From assembly GCA_027943335.1 (NCBI GenBank), contig BSBK01001572.1:3522501-3586500 (forward strand): a stretch of 64,000 bases of DNA. Direction: 5' to 3'. Position numbers and translations under genes: made by a program. The notes below the pieces were generated by a model. It worked only from the letters and a program-made list of their open reading frames with translations. It had not been told where the DNA came from and did no database searches. Position 1 is the stretch's first letter. Each line of letters begins with the position of its first letter. This DNA is from Chamaecyparis obtusa. Its lineage: Eukaryota; Streptophyta; Pinopsida; Cupressales; Cupressaceae. Shown here one piece after another: positions 1 through 13,032 of this stretch.

Positions 1-475
1 TGATTCATCCCATTCTCCATGGAACTTGGGTACAAGCTACAAAAACTTAGGGAGCAACTTAAAAGGAATACAATGGAATCCACTGAGATCCAATGGCCTG
101 ATACCATCCAGAATAAATGGTTTTCTCTAAAATAGTTGTTTATTTTGATACATTCTGAATATCTAAATTGGTAGTAACTTGTTTCTTTATACATTAGGTT
201 CTTAACAATAGAGTCGACACCTCTTTCAAAGTGGAAACTTTAGTTATCTCCTTCAGGGTCTTCTTCCTCAGTAGAGTCACTAATTGAAATGCTTTATTGA
301 ATAGAGTCACCACCTCATTTGAGGAATTTCTTACTTCTAGGTTATTTCTTCATGTAGAGTGTACTTCCAAACAAACTAATATAACTACTTTTTGATTCTG
401 ATATGCGAAATTTGAAATTCTAGGTAACTTCACAATATATATTGTGAGCAACTCTCCCCAGTAGAGTCACCAATT
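1..475. repeat. Decayed repeat with recurrent AGTAGAGTCAC motif
   Basis: The motif AGTAGAGTCAC or a close variant recurs near 205, 271, 301 and 460. No long reading frame is present. Similar 'agtagagtcgcca' strings are known just outside LTRs of some plant Ty3-type retrotransposons, and TGTTGGTGCCC at 476 could be an LTR start, but no partner LTR or target duplication was found. Retroelement origin is inference. Confidence 0.3.
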
Positions 476-1106
476 TGTTGGTGCCCAAAAATGATGGTTT
501 GGATTTGGCCAACTAACAGGTACAAATTGATACCTTTGCAATTTTAGCTTAATCAAGCAAAGGTTGGTAGGCCTAATTTCACTTTGAACTATTTAATTTT
601 CTATGTCACACAATTGCGTACATAAACAAACAAAGTTCCTCCAAAGGTGGTGAATGATCCTTTGAGGAAAGAAAGTAATCTACTAAAAATCTCTATTCTA
701 TAATACTTGACTAAAAGGATTATACTAAAGAATTAAAAGTAATGCTTTTGAAATAATGATTTAATGATCTATAAACTACAAAATATCAACCAAATGACAA
801 TTTCAAAATAATGATTAGATCAGTGCCTTCTAAATACGTGGGCTATAAAGTCAAAAAACTTTCAATCCTAAGTATGATCAGAGATGATTTTAAAAAACTT
901 TCTTTAATAAGACAAGACCGTCACTTCACAAGCTTCCACTTGACTTATAATTCAAATCAATTTACACAACTAATCCTATCGAATTTAATTCAAATTAAGA
1001 GACTGATAAGAATAATGGCAGGTTCAGAGACCATACAATTGATACTCCAGTTGTATATATTAACTTTGAATTATGATACTTAGGGAATTCAACACAGTGA
1101 AACACT
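476..1106. other. AT-rich non-coding stretch
   Basis: No recognisable gene or RNA. A 90-codon open frame at 811-1083 has low-complexity Ile/Leu/Ser-rich content and no family resemblance, so it is not called. The stretch may be retroelement debris. Confidence 0.5.
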
Positions 1107-1519
1107 CTATTTAATAGAATATCTGAAAGACTAATTGAAAACATATAACTTATAATCACAAATTAAAAAAAATGGCACTTATCTTTATTGATGTTGAAAA
1201 ATTGGTACATAAGAGTTCATAGTTGCAGTTGTTTATGAAATTCTATTCTATGAAAATGTATCTTGTATTGTCTTTAAATTTTACATTATGTATATATATG
1301 TGTGTTTGAGTGGCTTTCACACCTCTTTAGGGGATCTATTTAATAGAATATCTGAAAGACTAATTGAAAACATATAACTTATAACCACAAATAATAAGAG
1401 ATGGCACTTATCTTTATTGATGTTGAAAAATTGGTACATAAGAGTTCATAGTTGCAGTCTTTTATGAAATTCTATTCTATGAAAATGTATCTTGTATTGT
1501 CTTTACATTTTACATTATG

Positions 1520-1552
<33 letters not shown>

Positions 1553-1575
1553 TTGAGCGGCTTTCACACCTCTTT
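1107..1575. repeat. Two-copy tandem duplication, period about 229 bp
   Basis: The segment starting CTATTTAATAGAATATCTG at 1107 is repeated from 1336 with few changes. Both copies run through a TATATATGTG stretch to GGCTTTCACACCTCTTT. The copies differ by a few substitutions and by expansion of a GT run in the second copy. No coding content is seen. Confidence 0.9.
1529..1552. repeat. (GT)n microsatellite
   Basis: About 12 GT units in the second copy of the 229-bp duplication. The first copy has only a short TGTGTGT at the same place, so the run expanded after the duplication. Confidence 0.9.
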
Positions 1576-4500
1576 CGGGTAAAAAGACACAATTATTACA
1601 AATTATTTTGAAAAATAATAAACTAAATAAAAAATAACTACCTAACTTTCAGATTTGGGTCTGTTCGAAAAACCAAAACACCTTGTGGAAAGATAATATT
1701 TTTAATGGAAATGGGAAATTTGATTTTCCAAACTGGGTCTTTTTTAGATTTTTAGAATTTGACCATCTTTAGCCTCTGTTGGCATCATCTTTGCAGCAAG
1801 TCAAAATTCCAACATTTTCTAAAGGCTTTGATCACAAAATTTTGATTGTTCTTGTCACAAAGCTTTGTTTCTTAATCTCTCAACTTTGAATTGAAAATTA
1901 ATGTAATTTTTTCATCCCATTTCATGTACCCCATCATTAATTATTGGGCATAGAGTTTAAGAGGCCATTTTTTAGGGTTTTATACTATATAGGACTCCAA
2001 ATTTTTTCCCAAAATTTAGAGCTCCAACATCTCCAAACATCATAAAACCTCTAAATTCAAGAGGAATTTAACCCATCACATAGGGAACATCAAAAGCCCT
2101 AATTCAGTTACACTAAACCCTTAATTTGAGGGTTTCTCCAATCTCACCTCTCCAAACACTTCCAGGATAAATTGATGATTGATGCACCATCCACATACCA
2201 ATATTAGATCATCCCAATCATAAAAATATCATGCTATGCAGCCCAAACTCCCACTGCTATACCGTACCCACTCTTTTCAAGGTTAATTCTTTGATTTCTT
2301 CCTTGGTGATCACCCTTTGCATTACTTTTCCTGCATAAGACTTGTTAGAACATTATGTTACATGTTAGGAATCAACATCCCAAGAAGTCAAGGCCTTGTT
2401 AATTCATGGGATGGTCATTTTCCAAGAAAACCTTACAAAACTTAACAATATAATGTAGACTGTGATAGTGAATCAGAGAAACGTTGGTAACAGAGATACA
2501 AAAAGATCTATCTAGACATTGAATAGTGTTTTCTATTATCTTTAGATCATTCCCTGAATCAACACAATTGATTACTACTAAAAAAAACATAAGAAGAAAT
2601 ACAATAAGAACTCAATAATCTCAAGGAAACTTGTATCTTATTAAATCATTGTTCTCAGTTGTACACACAAGGCTTCATTTCCATTTAATAGACTTCTTTA
2701 GAAAATATCACAACTTTCAATAACCATATCAACCAACTTTGTATCATTGAGTTGAATGGTTAAGGCCTAAAACATAACAAAATCATATTTCCCTCTAAAC
2801 TCCTATGTAACCGTTACCTTTTAAATATTTGAATTTTCAAACTATGAAAATGCTTCTAAACCTTATTAATAGGAAATTAAAAACTCCAAAGGTTTTTAAA
2901 CACCTAGGAGACTTAATGGCATCATTCCTATATTCCAAACTACCCTAAGACATTCCTTGGACACTAATGGTCCACATTACATTTATTTAATCCTTTCAAG
3001 GATATAAATTCATTCCTTAGATTCAAATGCCATTTCATGGCATCAAACCATTATAGAAGCTAACACATTATAATTGATATGATTTGCATCATTTAGGATC
3101 CCTTTGACCTCCTTGGACCTCTGATTACCATTAGGTATCTTCCATTCCTTCATAGTCTTCATGGTTTGCTTCTTGTTCCTAGGTGCCCCTACACTAGGAC
3201 TTCTGTTAATAATTTAAAAGTGTGCTGGAAGTTATAAAAAGAGTAGTCAACAACCTAGTTTAATACTTTGATAAGATACTTAAAAACTAATTAAGGATGT
3301 CGTGAGAAAATAATCATCCAAGGTTAAAACAAAATGATACAATCTGAAAAAAGAGTGAAAGTGGATGATTGAAATCTGGATTCATATGCTGATAAGAGGC
3401 AATTATGATTGTTGTCTCAAATGAACTGAATATTGATAGATCCCAATATGATTGTTTTGTCAAATGAATTGAAGATGGATGATGAGGAATGATATATTAT
3501 TAGAATTTAGAATGTAGAGCCAATCGTAGTTCCTGACTCAAATGAAGAGTTGGTCAAAATATCAACTTAATTTGTCATTGCACAAGAGATTGGACAAGAT
3601 TACATAGACATTAACTTAGAGCTAGATCTTAATTGCAAATTCTGGCTAGAAATAGAAGTAGTTGTTGTTATGAAAGCCTGTCTAGGATCAACAACATTGT
3701 GAATTCCCTCATCATCCTTCTTGTAGTCCTCATCTAAGGTGATAATAAAATGTTTATCCTTCTCAGGTTCTTTTCCTTTAGTAACTCCTACATTCTTTAT
3801 CTTCCTATTGTAGGTTTTCAGTAAGGTATTGTTGACTTTGAGGCATTTGCATTGGTAATATGGTGTATTTCTTTTTACAAGTTTGGCTATTAGTTTAACT
3901 CTTCATTGTTTCAACTCTACAGAACCACTTGTAACTGTCATGATAAATGCAAAACAAATGATGCATATGATAAATAAAATCCCAATGAAGGATTATGTTT
4001 ATGTTGGCTTTTTCATTTGTAGGAAGTTCATTTGACTTGGGTGTCCTTTATTTAAATATAGGCACCTTTACTCACTGCTGATGTTTTTCTTCACCACTTG
4101 GAATGTGTAGATGGGAAAATTGTTATTCTTGTGACTAGTAGACATCCATGCTGCCTTAATAGATTTCAAGTAAAATGAGGGTTGAAATAGGAATTTTAAC
4201 AATAGTAATGTACAACACTGGCATTTTTTCCTTGCAGTATTTGGAGGGCTTTTTCCATTAAGAGCAATCCATGTTGATTTTATACATATTGAAATCTTGG
4301 ATGGTTCTCTCTGAAGCACACAAGGAACCATTGGGTGTTGACAGTGAAGGAAACAAATAGGGTATTATGGAAAATAGGTGTATCCATATTTTTAGAACCA
4401 ACTAGGTTTTCCCCATTCAGTCCAAAATTTGAACTCCTATATTAATTTTACCAATCAAACAATTAATTCTTTAAGTCAAACAAAGGCATCCAAATGACAA

Positions 4501-4778
4501 TAAATTCTTTAAGTCAAATAAAGTTTTGAATATCTACCTATTTCATAATAACCATGTGTCAATTTCACAATAATCATGTCAATTTCACAATAATCATGCC
4601 AAATTCAACTATTGAAACCATCTATCAGTTTTACAATAATCATACCAAATTCAACTGCTAGACACCTTAATTTATTTAGTTATTTAGATTTTACTTTTAT
4701 TTATTATTAAATTTTTATTTCAACAATAGGACATCACACAAAATACACAGTGATATATATTAATGCAAAGTAACACCT
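1576..4778. other. Non-coding, AT-rich interval without recognisable genes
   Basis: Both strands were read for domains and RNA genes and none was found. Open frames at 2399-2590 and 4068-4331 (minus) are short and resemble no family I know. The text around 1900-2340 has AAACCCTAA/GAGGGTTT-like strings seen in many plant untranslated or LTR regions. Ancient retroelement debris is the simplest reading but is unproven. Confidence 0.45.
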
Positions 4779-4845
4779 GAAGATAAATATCTAGACTAAT
4801 CATCGACCAGGATGTCGTTGGTGATTACTCTGGATATTTATCTTC
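4779..4845. repeat. Small foldback hairpin
   Basis: GAAGATAAATATC at 4779 pairs with GGATATTTATCTTC ending at 4845. The inner arms (CTAATCATCGACC and GTTGGTGATTA) pair partly. The total is 67 bp, which could be a short MITE-like hairpin. Confidence 0.6.
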
Positions 4846-4869
4846 ATTTTCATTTTTTAACATTCCATA

Positions 4870-5384
4870 TTTTGTCAAAATTTTGACTAACCGTAGTCGA
4901 AACTATGACCAAGCCTGGTCTAAATATCGACCATTCTATGTCGAAATGTGGCGTCATGGGTTTTGCATCTTGGTCAAATGGGCGAAATATTTCAACCTAT
5001 ATGTGTCAAAATTTCTACTAATTTTGGTCGAAATCTACCATTGTGGTTTTGGCATCCTGGTCAAACGGGCCAAATATTTTGACCAACATTGGTCAAAATT
5101 GTGATACATTTTGGTCAAAATTTAGCGTCGTGGTTTTAACATCCTAGTTGGTCGGGCTAAACATTTCAACCGACGATGGTTAAATGTTCAATGAATCTAT
5201 CCGCCAATTGCTAATGTCAGTTTCGACCAAGATTGGCATAGAACATTCTATGATAACACCGATATGTCAAAAATTTGACTAGGAAAATATCGACAAGACC
5301 ATTCGTCGATCATTCAACCAATCTTGGTAGAAATTTTGACCAATGGCTCATCGAAAATAGGTGCCAATTGTACGAGTGAAGGTG
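4870..5384. repeat. Stretch dense in TTGGTCAAA / TTTTGACCAA motifs
   Basis: Variants of TTGGTCAAA, TGGTCGAAA and their reverse complements occur more than ten times within 500 bp, in both orientations. Short motifs repeated in both directions are typical of subterminal regions of CACTA elements. No CACTA terminus is visible here. The stretch directly borders the 165-bp satellite, whose monomer also carries TTTGACCAAACTTTGACC, so the satellite could derive from such a region. This is inference. Confidence 0.45.
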
Positions 5385-7642
5385 TTCTTTGGTTCATCTC
5401 GATGAGATCTTCAATTTGAGACCTCTTCCACCAGATTTGGAAATGGTCAAATTTATAGCTACGAACAATATACTGACTTCCTTGCTCTGACCAAACTTTG
5501 ACTATCTGTATATTGAGAAGAGAGGGTCCATTTTTCAAGATTCATGGTGTTTTTTAATTCATCTTGATGAGATTTTTGATTTGAGACCACTTTGACCAGA
5601 TTTGGAAATGGTCAAATTTTTAGCTACAAACACTGTACTCACTTCCTTGCTCTAACCAACTTTGACCTTTCGTATCTTGAGAAGAGAGGCTCTATTTTTC
5701 AAGATTCAAGGTGTTTTTTGGTTCATTTTGTTGAAATATTCGATTTGAGACCACTTTCACCAGATTTGGAAATGGTCAAATTTTTAGCTACGAACATTGT
5801 ACTGACTTCCTTGCTTTGACCAAACTTTGACCATCTGTATCACGAGAAGAGAGGCTCCATTTTTCAAGATTCAAGGTGTTTTTTGGTTCATCTTGACAAC
5901 ATCTTCGATTTGAGACCACTTTCACCAGATTTGGAAAAGGTCAAATTTTTAGCTACGAACACTGTACTGACTTCCTTTCTTTGACCAAACTTTGACCGTC
6001 TGTATCTTGAGGAGAGATGCTCTATTTTTCAAGATTCAAGGTGTTCTTCGGTTCATCTTCATGAGATCTTCAATTTGAGACCACTTTCACTAGATTTGGA
6101 AATGGCTAAATTTTTAGCTATGAATATTGTACTGACTTCCTTACTTTGACCAAACTTTGACCATCCATATCTTGAGACGAGAGGCTCTATTTTTCAAGAT
6201 TCAAGGTGTTTTTTGGTTCATCTCAAAGAGATCTTTGATTTGAGACCACTTTCATGAGATTTAGAAACTGTCAAATTTTTAGCTACGAACACTATACTGA
6301 CTTCCTTACTTTGACCAAACTTTGACCAACCATATCTTGAGAAGAGAGGCTCTATTTTTCAAGATTCAAGGTGTTCTTTGGTTCATCTCGAGGAGATATT
6401 CGATTTGAGATCACTTTCACCAAATTTAGAAATGGTCAAATTTTTAACTACGAACACTGTACTGACTTCCTTACTTTGACCAAACTTTGATTGTCCGTAT
6501 CTTGAGAAGAGGCACCAATTTTAAAGATTCAAGGTGTTTTTTGGTTCATCTCAACGAGATCTTCAATTTGAGACCACTTTCACCAAATTTGGAAAAGGTC
6601 AAATTTTTAGCTACGAACATTGTACTAACTTCCTTCCTTTGACCAAAGTTTGACCATACGTATCTTGAGAAGAGAGGCTCCATTTTTAAAGATTCAAGGT
6701 GTTCTTTGGTTCATCTCGACGAGATCTTTGATTTCACACCACTTTCACTAGATATGGAAATGGTCAAATTTTTAGCTACAAACATTGTATTGACTTCCTT
6801 GCTTTGACCAAACTTTGACCGTCCATATGTTGAGAAGAGAGGCTCTATTTTTCAAGATTCAAGGTGTTTTTTTATCATCTCGATGATATCTTTGATTTGA
6901 GACCAATTTCAATAGATTTGGAAATGGTCAAATTTTTAGCTACGAATATTGTACTGAGTTCCTTGGTTTGACCAAACTTTGATCGTTCCTATCTTGAGAA
7001 GAGAGGCTCCATTTTTTAAGATTCAAGCTATTTTTTTGTTCATCTCGATGAGATCTTTTATTTGAGACCACTTGGACTAGATTTTTACATGGTCAAATTT
7101 TTAGCTATGAACATTGTACTGACTTCCTTTCTTTGACCAAACTTTGACCATTCGTATCTTGAGAAGAGAGGCTCCATTTGTTAAGATTCAAGGTGTTTTT
7201 TGGTTCATCTCGATGAGATCTTTGATTTGAGACCAGTTTCACTAGATTTGGAAACTGTCAAATTTTTAGTTACGAACACTATACTGACTTCCTTGCTTTG
7301 ACCAAACTTTAACAATCCATATCTTGAGAAGAGAGGTTCTGGTTTTCAAGATTCAAGGTGTTTTTTGGTTCATCTTGATGAGATCTTTGATTTGAGACCA
7401 CTTTCACTAGATTTGGAAATGGTCAAATTTTTAGCTACGAACATTGTACTGACTTCCTTACTTTTACCAAACTTTAACCATTCGTACCTTGAGAAGAGAG
7501 GCTCCTTCTTTTAGGATTCAAGGTGTTTTTTGGTTCATCTCAACGATATCTTTTATTTGAGACCACTTTCAATAGATTTGGAAATAGTCAATTTTTTAGC
7601 TATGAACACTGTACTGACTTCGTTGCTTTGACCAAACTTTGA

Positions 7643-8600
7643 GGTAAAAGCACAAAATTGTGTCACGTTTCAGAACAACTTATCAGCACAACTGCATTTG
7701 AGTATTTCTAACTAAAATTACTATTTGTGAAACATATGGTCTAGCTAAATTCATTTTAGATAAGTTAGATAAGTGCTTAAACTTTTCCAATTGGAAATAT
7801 CTATTAAATGCATATTTTATACCAATTACTAAAGAAATAAAATTATTTTAGAAAAGCAATGTTTCAATTACTCCTACTCTTTTTAATGACATTTTTTTAC
7901 AAATACAAAAATACACTTTTTTAGAGCACATAGTCAATATTATCATCATATAATTTTAATAGTATTTTAATTAGATCTAATATATTATAATTTCAAAATA
8001 CTACAAGTAGGTATTTTGACATTCGAGAACAAGCTGCTTAAAAAATGGAAAAAAATAGTAAACCTTATCAAAAAAATTGAAATTTTATATTTAACACTAG
8101 AGGATAGAGTTCTCTTCAAGAATGTGTAATTTTTTTCTGAATGGTGTAGATTTGATAGGGGAAATATGGTGGGAGATGAAAATTATCAATTTCAGGTATG
8201 TTTGACTTTGAGTAGTTATAAGGGAGAAAATATACATTGAAAACTAATTTTTCTTCTTTTCTACACTACCTATACATTTCATCTATAATATATTTTGAAA
8301 TCAAATGAAAAAAAGATTATTTGCATATAGTTTTTTGGTGGGAACAAGACCCTCATTTTTCAGCATTTTTCAGCAAGTAAAAAATAGACTTCAAAAATTT
8401 AAAAACTATGTGAATTCTTGTTCAAAAAATTTAACCAAAATTATAGCCATAAACTTCATCCACTTTTACACATTTCATTAGTTTACACCATCTCCAAATT
8501 CTAAACATAAATACAATTTTTAATGTCATTAAAGTTAAATAGTTTGTGTGTTGTTGACCTTTTCCTTTATAAAATTGTGACACGCCTTTGTACTTTTACC
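7643..8600. mobile_element. 958-bp non-autonomous TIR element in the satellite
   Basis: The left end GGTAAAAGCACAAA (continuing TTGTGTCAC) and the reverse complement of the right end, GGTAAAAGTACAAA (continuing GCGTGTCAC), match at about 20 of 24 positions. Both sides carry CTTTGA (7637-7642 and 8601-8606), a probable 6-bp target duplication made from the satellite's own CTTTGACC. Removing the insert restores a normal monomer. The interior is AT-rich with no coding frame. The superfamily is not assigned. Confidence 0.8.
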
Positions 8601-9900
8601 CTTTGACCTTCTGTATCTTGAGAAGAGAGGCTCTATTTTTCAAGATTCAATGTGTTTTTTGGTTCATCTTGTTGAGATCTTCGATTTGAGACCACTTTCA
8701 CCATATTTGGAAACGGTTAAATTTTTAGCTACAAACATTGTATTGACTTCCTTGCTTTGACCAAACTTTGACCGTCTGTATCATGAGAAGAGAGGCTCCA
8801 TTTTTCAAGATTCAAGGTGTTTTTTGGTTCATCTCGATGAGATCCTTAATTTGAGACCACTATCAATAGATTTTGAAATGCTTAAATTTTTAGCTACGAA
8901 CACTGTACTGACTTCCTTTCTTTGACCAAACTTTCACCATTCGTATCTTGAGAAGAGAGGCTCCATTTTTCAAGATTCAAGGTGTTCTTTGGTTCATCTT
9001 GATGAGATCTTTGATTTAAGACCACTTTCACTAGATTTAGAAATGATCAAATTTTTAGCTACGAACACTGTATTGACTTCCTTACTTTGACCAAACTTTG
9101 ACCGTCTGTATCTTGAGAAGAGAGGCTCTATTTTTTAAGATTCAAGGTGTTTTTTTGTTCATCTCAATGAGATCTTCGATTTGAGACCACTTCCACTAGA
9201 TTTGGAAACTGTCAAATGTTTAGCTATGAACCCTTTACTAACTTCCTTGCTTTGACCAAACTTTAACCATCTGTATCTTGAGAAGAGAGGCTCCATTTTC
9301 CAAGATTCAAGGTATTTTTTGGTTCATCTCAACGAGATCTTTGATTTGAGACCACTTTCACCAGATTTGGAAACGGTCAAATTTTTAGCTACAAACACTT
9401 TACTAAATTCCTTACTTTGACCAAATTTTGACCATTTGTATCTTGAGAAGAGAGGCTCTATTTTTCAAGATTCAAGGTATTTTTTGGTTCATCTCGATGA
9501 AATTTTTGATTTGAGACTACTTTCACCACATTTGGATACGTTCAAACTTTTAGCTACGAACACTGTACTCACTTCCTTGCTTTGACCAAACTTTGACCAT
9601 CTATATCTTGAGAAGAGAGGCTCCATTTTTTAAGATTCAAGGTCTTTTTTGGTTCATCTTGACAAGATTTTTGAGTTGACACCACTTTCAGTAAATTTGG
9701 AAATGGTCAAATTTTTAGCTATGAACACTGTACTGACTTCCTTGCTTTGACAAAACTTTGACCATCTGTATCTTGAGAAGAGAGGATCTATTTTTCAAGA
9801 TTCAAGGTATCTTTTGTTTCATGTCAATGATATCTTCGATTTGAGACCAATTTCACCAGATTTGGAAATGGTCAAAATTTTAGCTACGAACATTGTACTG

Positions 9901-10224
9901 GCCTGATGTTGATCACTAGGATGGGATGGGGATGTTCTTGGATATGAGGGTATGTGTGGGAGTGAACTATATCCATATAAATCTATAAAGTAGCATTAAG
10001 GTGTTGGAGTGTGTGCTGGGGTAGTTCTGTCTTATATCTAGTGAGTGATCCCTGACCGGAGTGCATTCTAGCAATTATAGAAAAAAGGGCAACCTCCTTC
10101 TTGAATCCTGAATAAACCGGGTGTCTCAAAACTTGTGAAGAAATCACTCATAGAAAAGTGGCACCCTGGGTCGTGAGGCCGTATATGTATAGGAGATGGG
10201 CGCAAACACCTACCTGATAGAATA
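9901..10224. mobile_element. 324-bp unclassified insertion in the satellite
   Basis: The satellite stops after GAACATTGTACTG at 9900 and resumes with GAACTTTACTAACTTCC at 10225. The insert is therefore flanked by a diverged 12-13-bp duplication of the same monomer position. The insert starts GCCTGATGTTGATCACTAGG and has mixed composition unlike the satellite. No TIR, poly-A tail or TG..CA ends are visible. A duplication of this length would suit a retroposon, but no clear pol III boxes are seen. Confidence 0.6.
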
Positions 10225-11566
10225 GAACTTTACTAACTTCCTTGCTTTGACCAAACTTTAATCATTCATATCTTGAGAAGAGAGGCTCTATTTTTCAAGA
10301 TTCAAGGTGTTTTTTGGTTCATCTCAACAAGATCTTTGATTTGAGACCACTTGCACCAGATTTATAAATAATTAAATTTTTAGCTACGAACATTGTACTG
10401 AATTCCCTACTTTGACCAAACTTTGACCATCCCTATCTTGAGAAGAGAGGCTCCATTTTTCAAGATTCAAGGTGTTTTTTGGTTCATCTCAATGAGATCT
10501 TTGATTTGAGACCACTTTCACCAAATTTGGAAATGGTCAAATTTTTAGCTATGAACATTGTACTGACTTCCTTACTTTGACCTAACTTTGACCATCCGTA
10601 TTTTGAGAAGAGAGGCTCCATTTTTTAAGATTCAAGGTGTTTTTTGGTTCATTTGGATGAGATCTTTGATTTGAGACCACTTTCACTAGATTTGAAACGG
10701 TTAAATTTTTAACTATGAACACTATACTGACTTCTTTGCTTTGACCAAACTTTGACCATCCATTTCTTGAGAAGAGACGCTCCATTTTTCAAGATTCAAG
10801 GTGTTCTTTGGTTCATCTTGACGATATCTTTGATTTGAGACCACTTTCACTAGATTTTGAAATGGTCAAATTTTTAGCTACCAACACTATACTCACTTCC
10901 TTACTTTGACCAAACTTTGACCATCTGTATCTTGAGAAGAGAGGCTCTTTTTTTCAAGATTCAAGGTTTTTTTGGTTCATCTCGACGAGATCTTCAAGTT
11001 GAGACCACTTTCACAAAATTTGGAAATGGTCAAATTTTTAGCTATGAACATTGTATTGACTTCCTTGCTTTGACCAAACTTTGACCATCCATATCTTGAG
11101 AAGAGACACTAGTATATTTGAGGCCAAATTTCGATAGCCATTTGTCAGATTTTCAACGGACATTTGTCAAAACGGCAACACATCTGTCCGTCAATGTTTT
11201 TTCATTGGAAATGGAAATGGAAGTGATAACCATCGGTATTCTGACATCACTACCCATCGGAATTGGCCATATAAATAGCAATTTTACTATGTCACCGATC
11301 TATCAAAAAATTATTCTTACAACATTTCATCAGTCGGAAAGGTGAAGAATATTCAATAGATCTCTGATAGGAGTACTTATCAGAGGTATAGCCATCCCAT
11401 CGCACCCATCTATCTGATTGGGGTCCCACTGATGGTTACCTATGGAATGTCTGATGATAGGTAATCAAGTTTTGACACAAGTAGCTGTCAGAGGAATAGC
11501 TCTTCTATCGGAAAAGGATTACTACTTGTCAAAAAACTGACGGATTAGCATATTAAAAATAAAAAA

Positions 11567-12016
11567 TCTCAAGAGACCATTATAGTTGGTCTCTGTCTTT
11601 GGTCCATATACTGACAAAACATTTTACATTTCATTAGCTCATCAAATGTTAGGATTTGAAATAATTTAATAGAATATTTTCATGATAACGTATATTATTA
11701 AGTTAACATTGCACGAATTTATTGACTCCGCACACTTGTAGACATTAAACACAGTGATAAAGAAGCATCTCCTCCCATTGCCTACATTACTCAAACCATA
11801 GTAGGGGATGCGTCTTTATGGCTGTGTTCAATGTTTACAAGTGCACAAAGTAGATAAATTCATTTAGCATCAAAGTAAAATAATATACATTATACATGAA
11901 AATATCATCCATTAAATTCTTTCAAATCATCGCATTTGATGAGCTAATGAAATGTAAAATGTTTTGTCAATATATGGACCAAGGATGGAGACCAACTATG
12001 ATGGTCTCTTGAGCTC
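11567..12016. repeat. 450-bp foldback repeat nested in the CACTA element
   Basis: The left arm begins AATCTCAAGAGACCATTATAG and the right arm ends ATGATGGTCTCTTGAGCTC. Arms of roughly 200 bp pair along their length, including ACATTTCATTAGCTCATCAA against TTGATGAGCTAATGAAATGT, with a centre near 11790 (GAAGCATCTCCTCCC / GGGGATGCGTCTTT). No coding frame is present. It is MITE-like. Confidence 0.85.
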
Positions 12017-12722
12017 TGTTATCTTTAGTTATAGCTACTGGGTAAGGGCTGGAAGACTTATACCTATTGATCATTTAGAATAATCACCGCCTTGCCTTTA
12101 TGTACATTACACAGTATCCAATATAAGAGAAGGAAGAAAATATGAATGGATAAAAGAAATGAAAGATATAATAAAATTATCTTTTTTACCTTCTCATAAT
12201 TGATCCCAGTCTCGTAAAAGTAATTTTACACAATCACTAGCACATTTTGTGCATGGATGAGAAACAGTATCCAAAGTTTCTAGATTTTGAGAAGGGGTAT
12301 GAGTGGAGGCCAAAAAAGGGATATTTGTGAAGGTTTTATAGACGTAGTACTAAATCATCATCTTTGCACTGGTACTTAATCTGGAAACCCTCTCTATAAA
12401 ATCTCCACATCTAGCAAATCTCCACAAAATCCCCTTCTGGCCTCCACTACATATATGTCTTCTCAATATCTAAAAACTCTCCAGCATTGATTCCCATCAC
12501 TTTTCACCATCTCCATGGAATGAGACCTTAAATTATTGAGCTTCTCTTTATTTTGAGAATAGTTTAACATTCTCTACTTAATAGGGCCAACCACATGAAG
12601 GTGGAAGCTCATCTGGCCCCTCCTAGGAGCCTCTTATGACCCTTTATGAAATTTTAAGACCTCTAAGATGTGTATTCTTAGGGGTCATAAAGGGTTGTAA
12701 AGGGTCCTAAGGGGTCCTGGGA
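12017..12722. other. CACTA interior, non-coding
   Basis: No gene was recognised. A loose inverted repeat near 12290-12460 pairs GAGTGGAGGCC with GGCCTCCACT. From about 12531 the sequence matches segments at 30963-31160, 36063-36187 and 41655-41743 (shared GGCCAACCACATGAAGGTGG), so this stretch belongs to a dispersed repeat family that includes the following foldback. Confidence 0.6.
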
Positions 12723-12938
12723 CACAATAGATGAGAAACATAAATGTAGGCATCATGGTCACAAGTTTTTGGAGATGACATAACTGAGTGGTATACCCAG
12801 ACGATGCAAAGCAACCACTACTCCTCTAGAACCGGAGGAGTAGTAGTTGTTTTGCATCATCTGGGTATAAAAATCAATTATGTTGTCTCCAAAAAATTGT
12901 GACCATGATGCCTACATTTATGTTTCTTAGCTATTGTG
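12723..12938. repeat. Foldback element, copy 1 of 3
   Basis: Arms of about 105 bp: CACAATAGATGAGAAACATA on the left and TATGTTTCTTAGCTATTGTG on the right, pairing inward through GTAGGCATCATGGTCACA and TATACCCAGACGATGCAAA to a centre near 12830. The same element, with a longer central hairpin, recurs at 31169-31469 and 41744-42045. No coding capacity; MITE-like. Confidence 0.9.
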
Positions 12939-13032
12939 ATATCTACATTTATTTTTCTCAGCTGTCGTATGTGTTTATGTGCATATTTTTTATGTGTTTG
13001 GGAAGACATATTTCTAGCCTAGGCCTATATCT

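Larger units (their letters stand above)
5385..11106. repeat. 165-bp satellite, block 1
   Basis: Head-to-tail monomers of about 165 bp with landmarks CTTGAGAAGAGAGGCTCC, TTCAAGATTCAAGGTG, TTTGGTTCATCTCGATGAG, TTTGAGACCACTTTCACC, GGTCAAATTTTTAGCTACG and TTTGACCAAACTTTGACC. Monomers differ by point changes and small indels. Open frames running through the array are periodic artefacts. The block is interrupted at 7643-8600 and 9901-10224 and ends at the CACTA element, beyond which the same array resumes. Confidence 0.95.

Noticed and set aside
5592..5819. Open frames such as those at 5592-5819, 24914-25096 and 26548-26814
   Set aside because: They follow the 165-bp satellite phase and repeat the same residues in each monomer; not genes.
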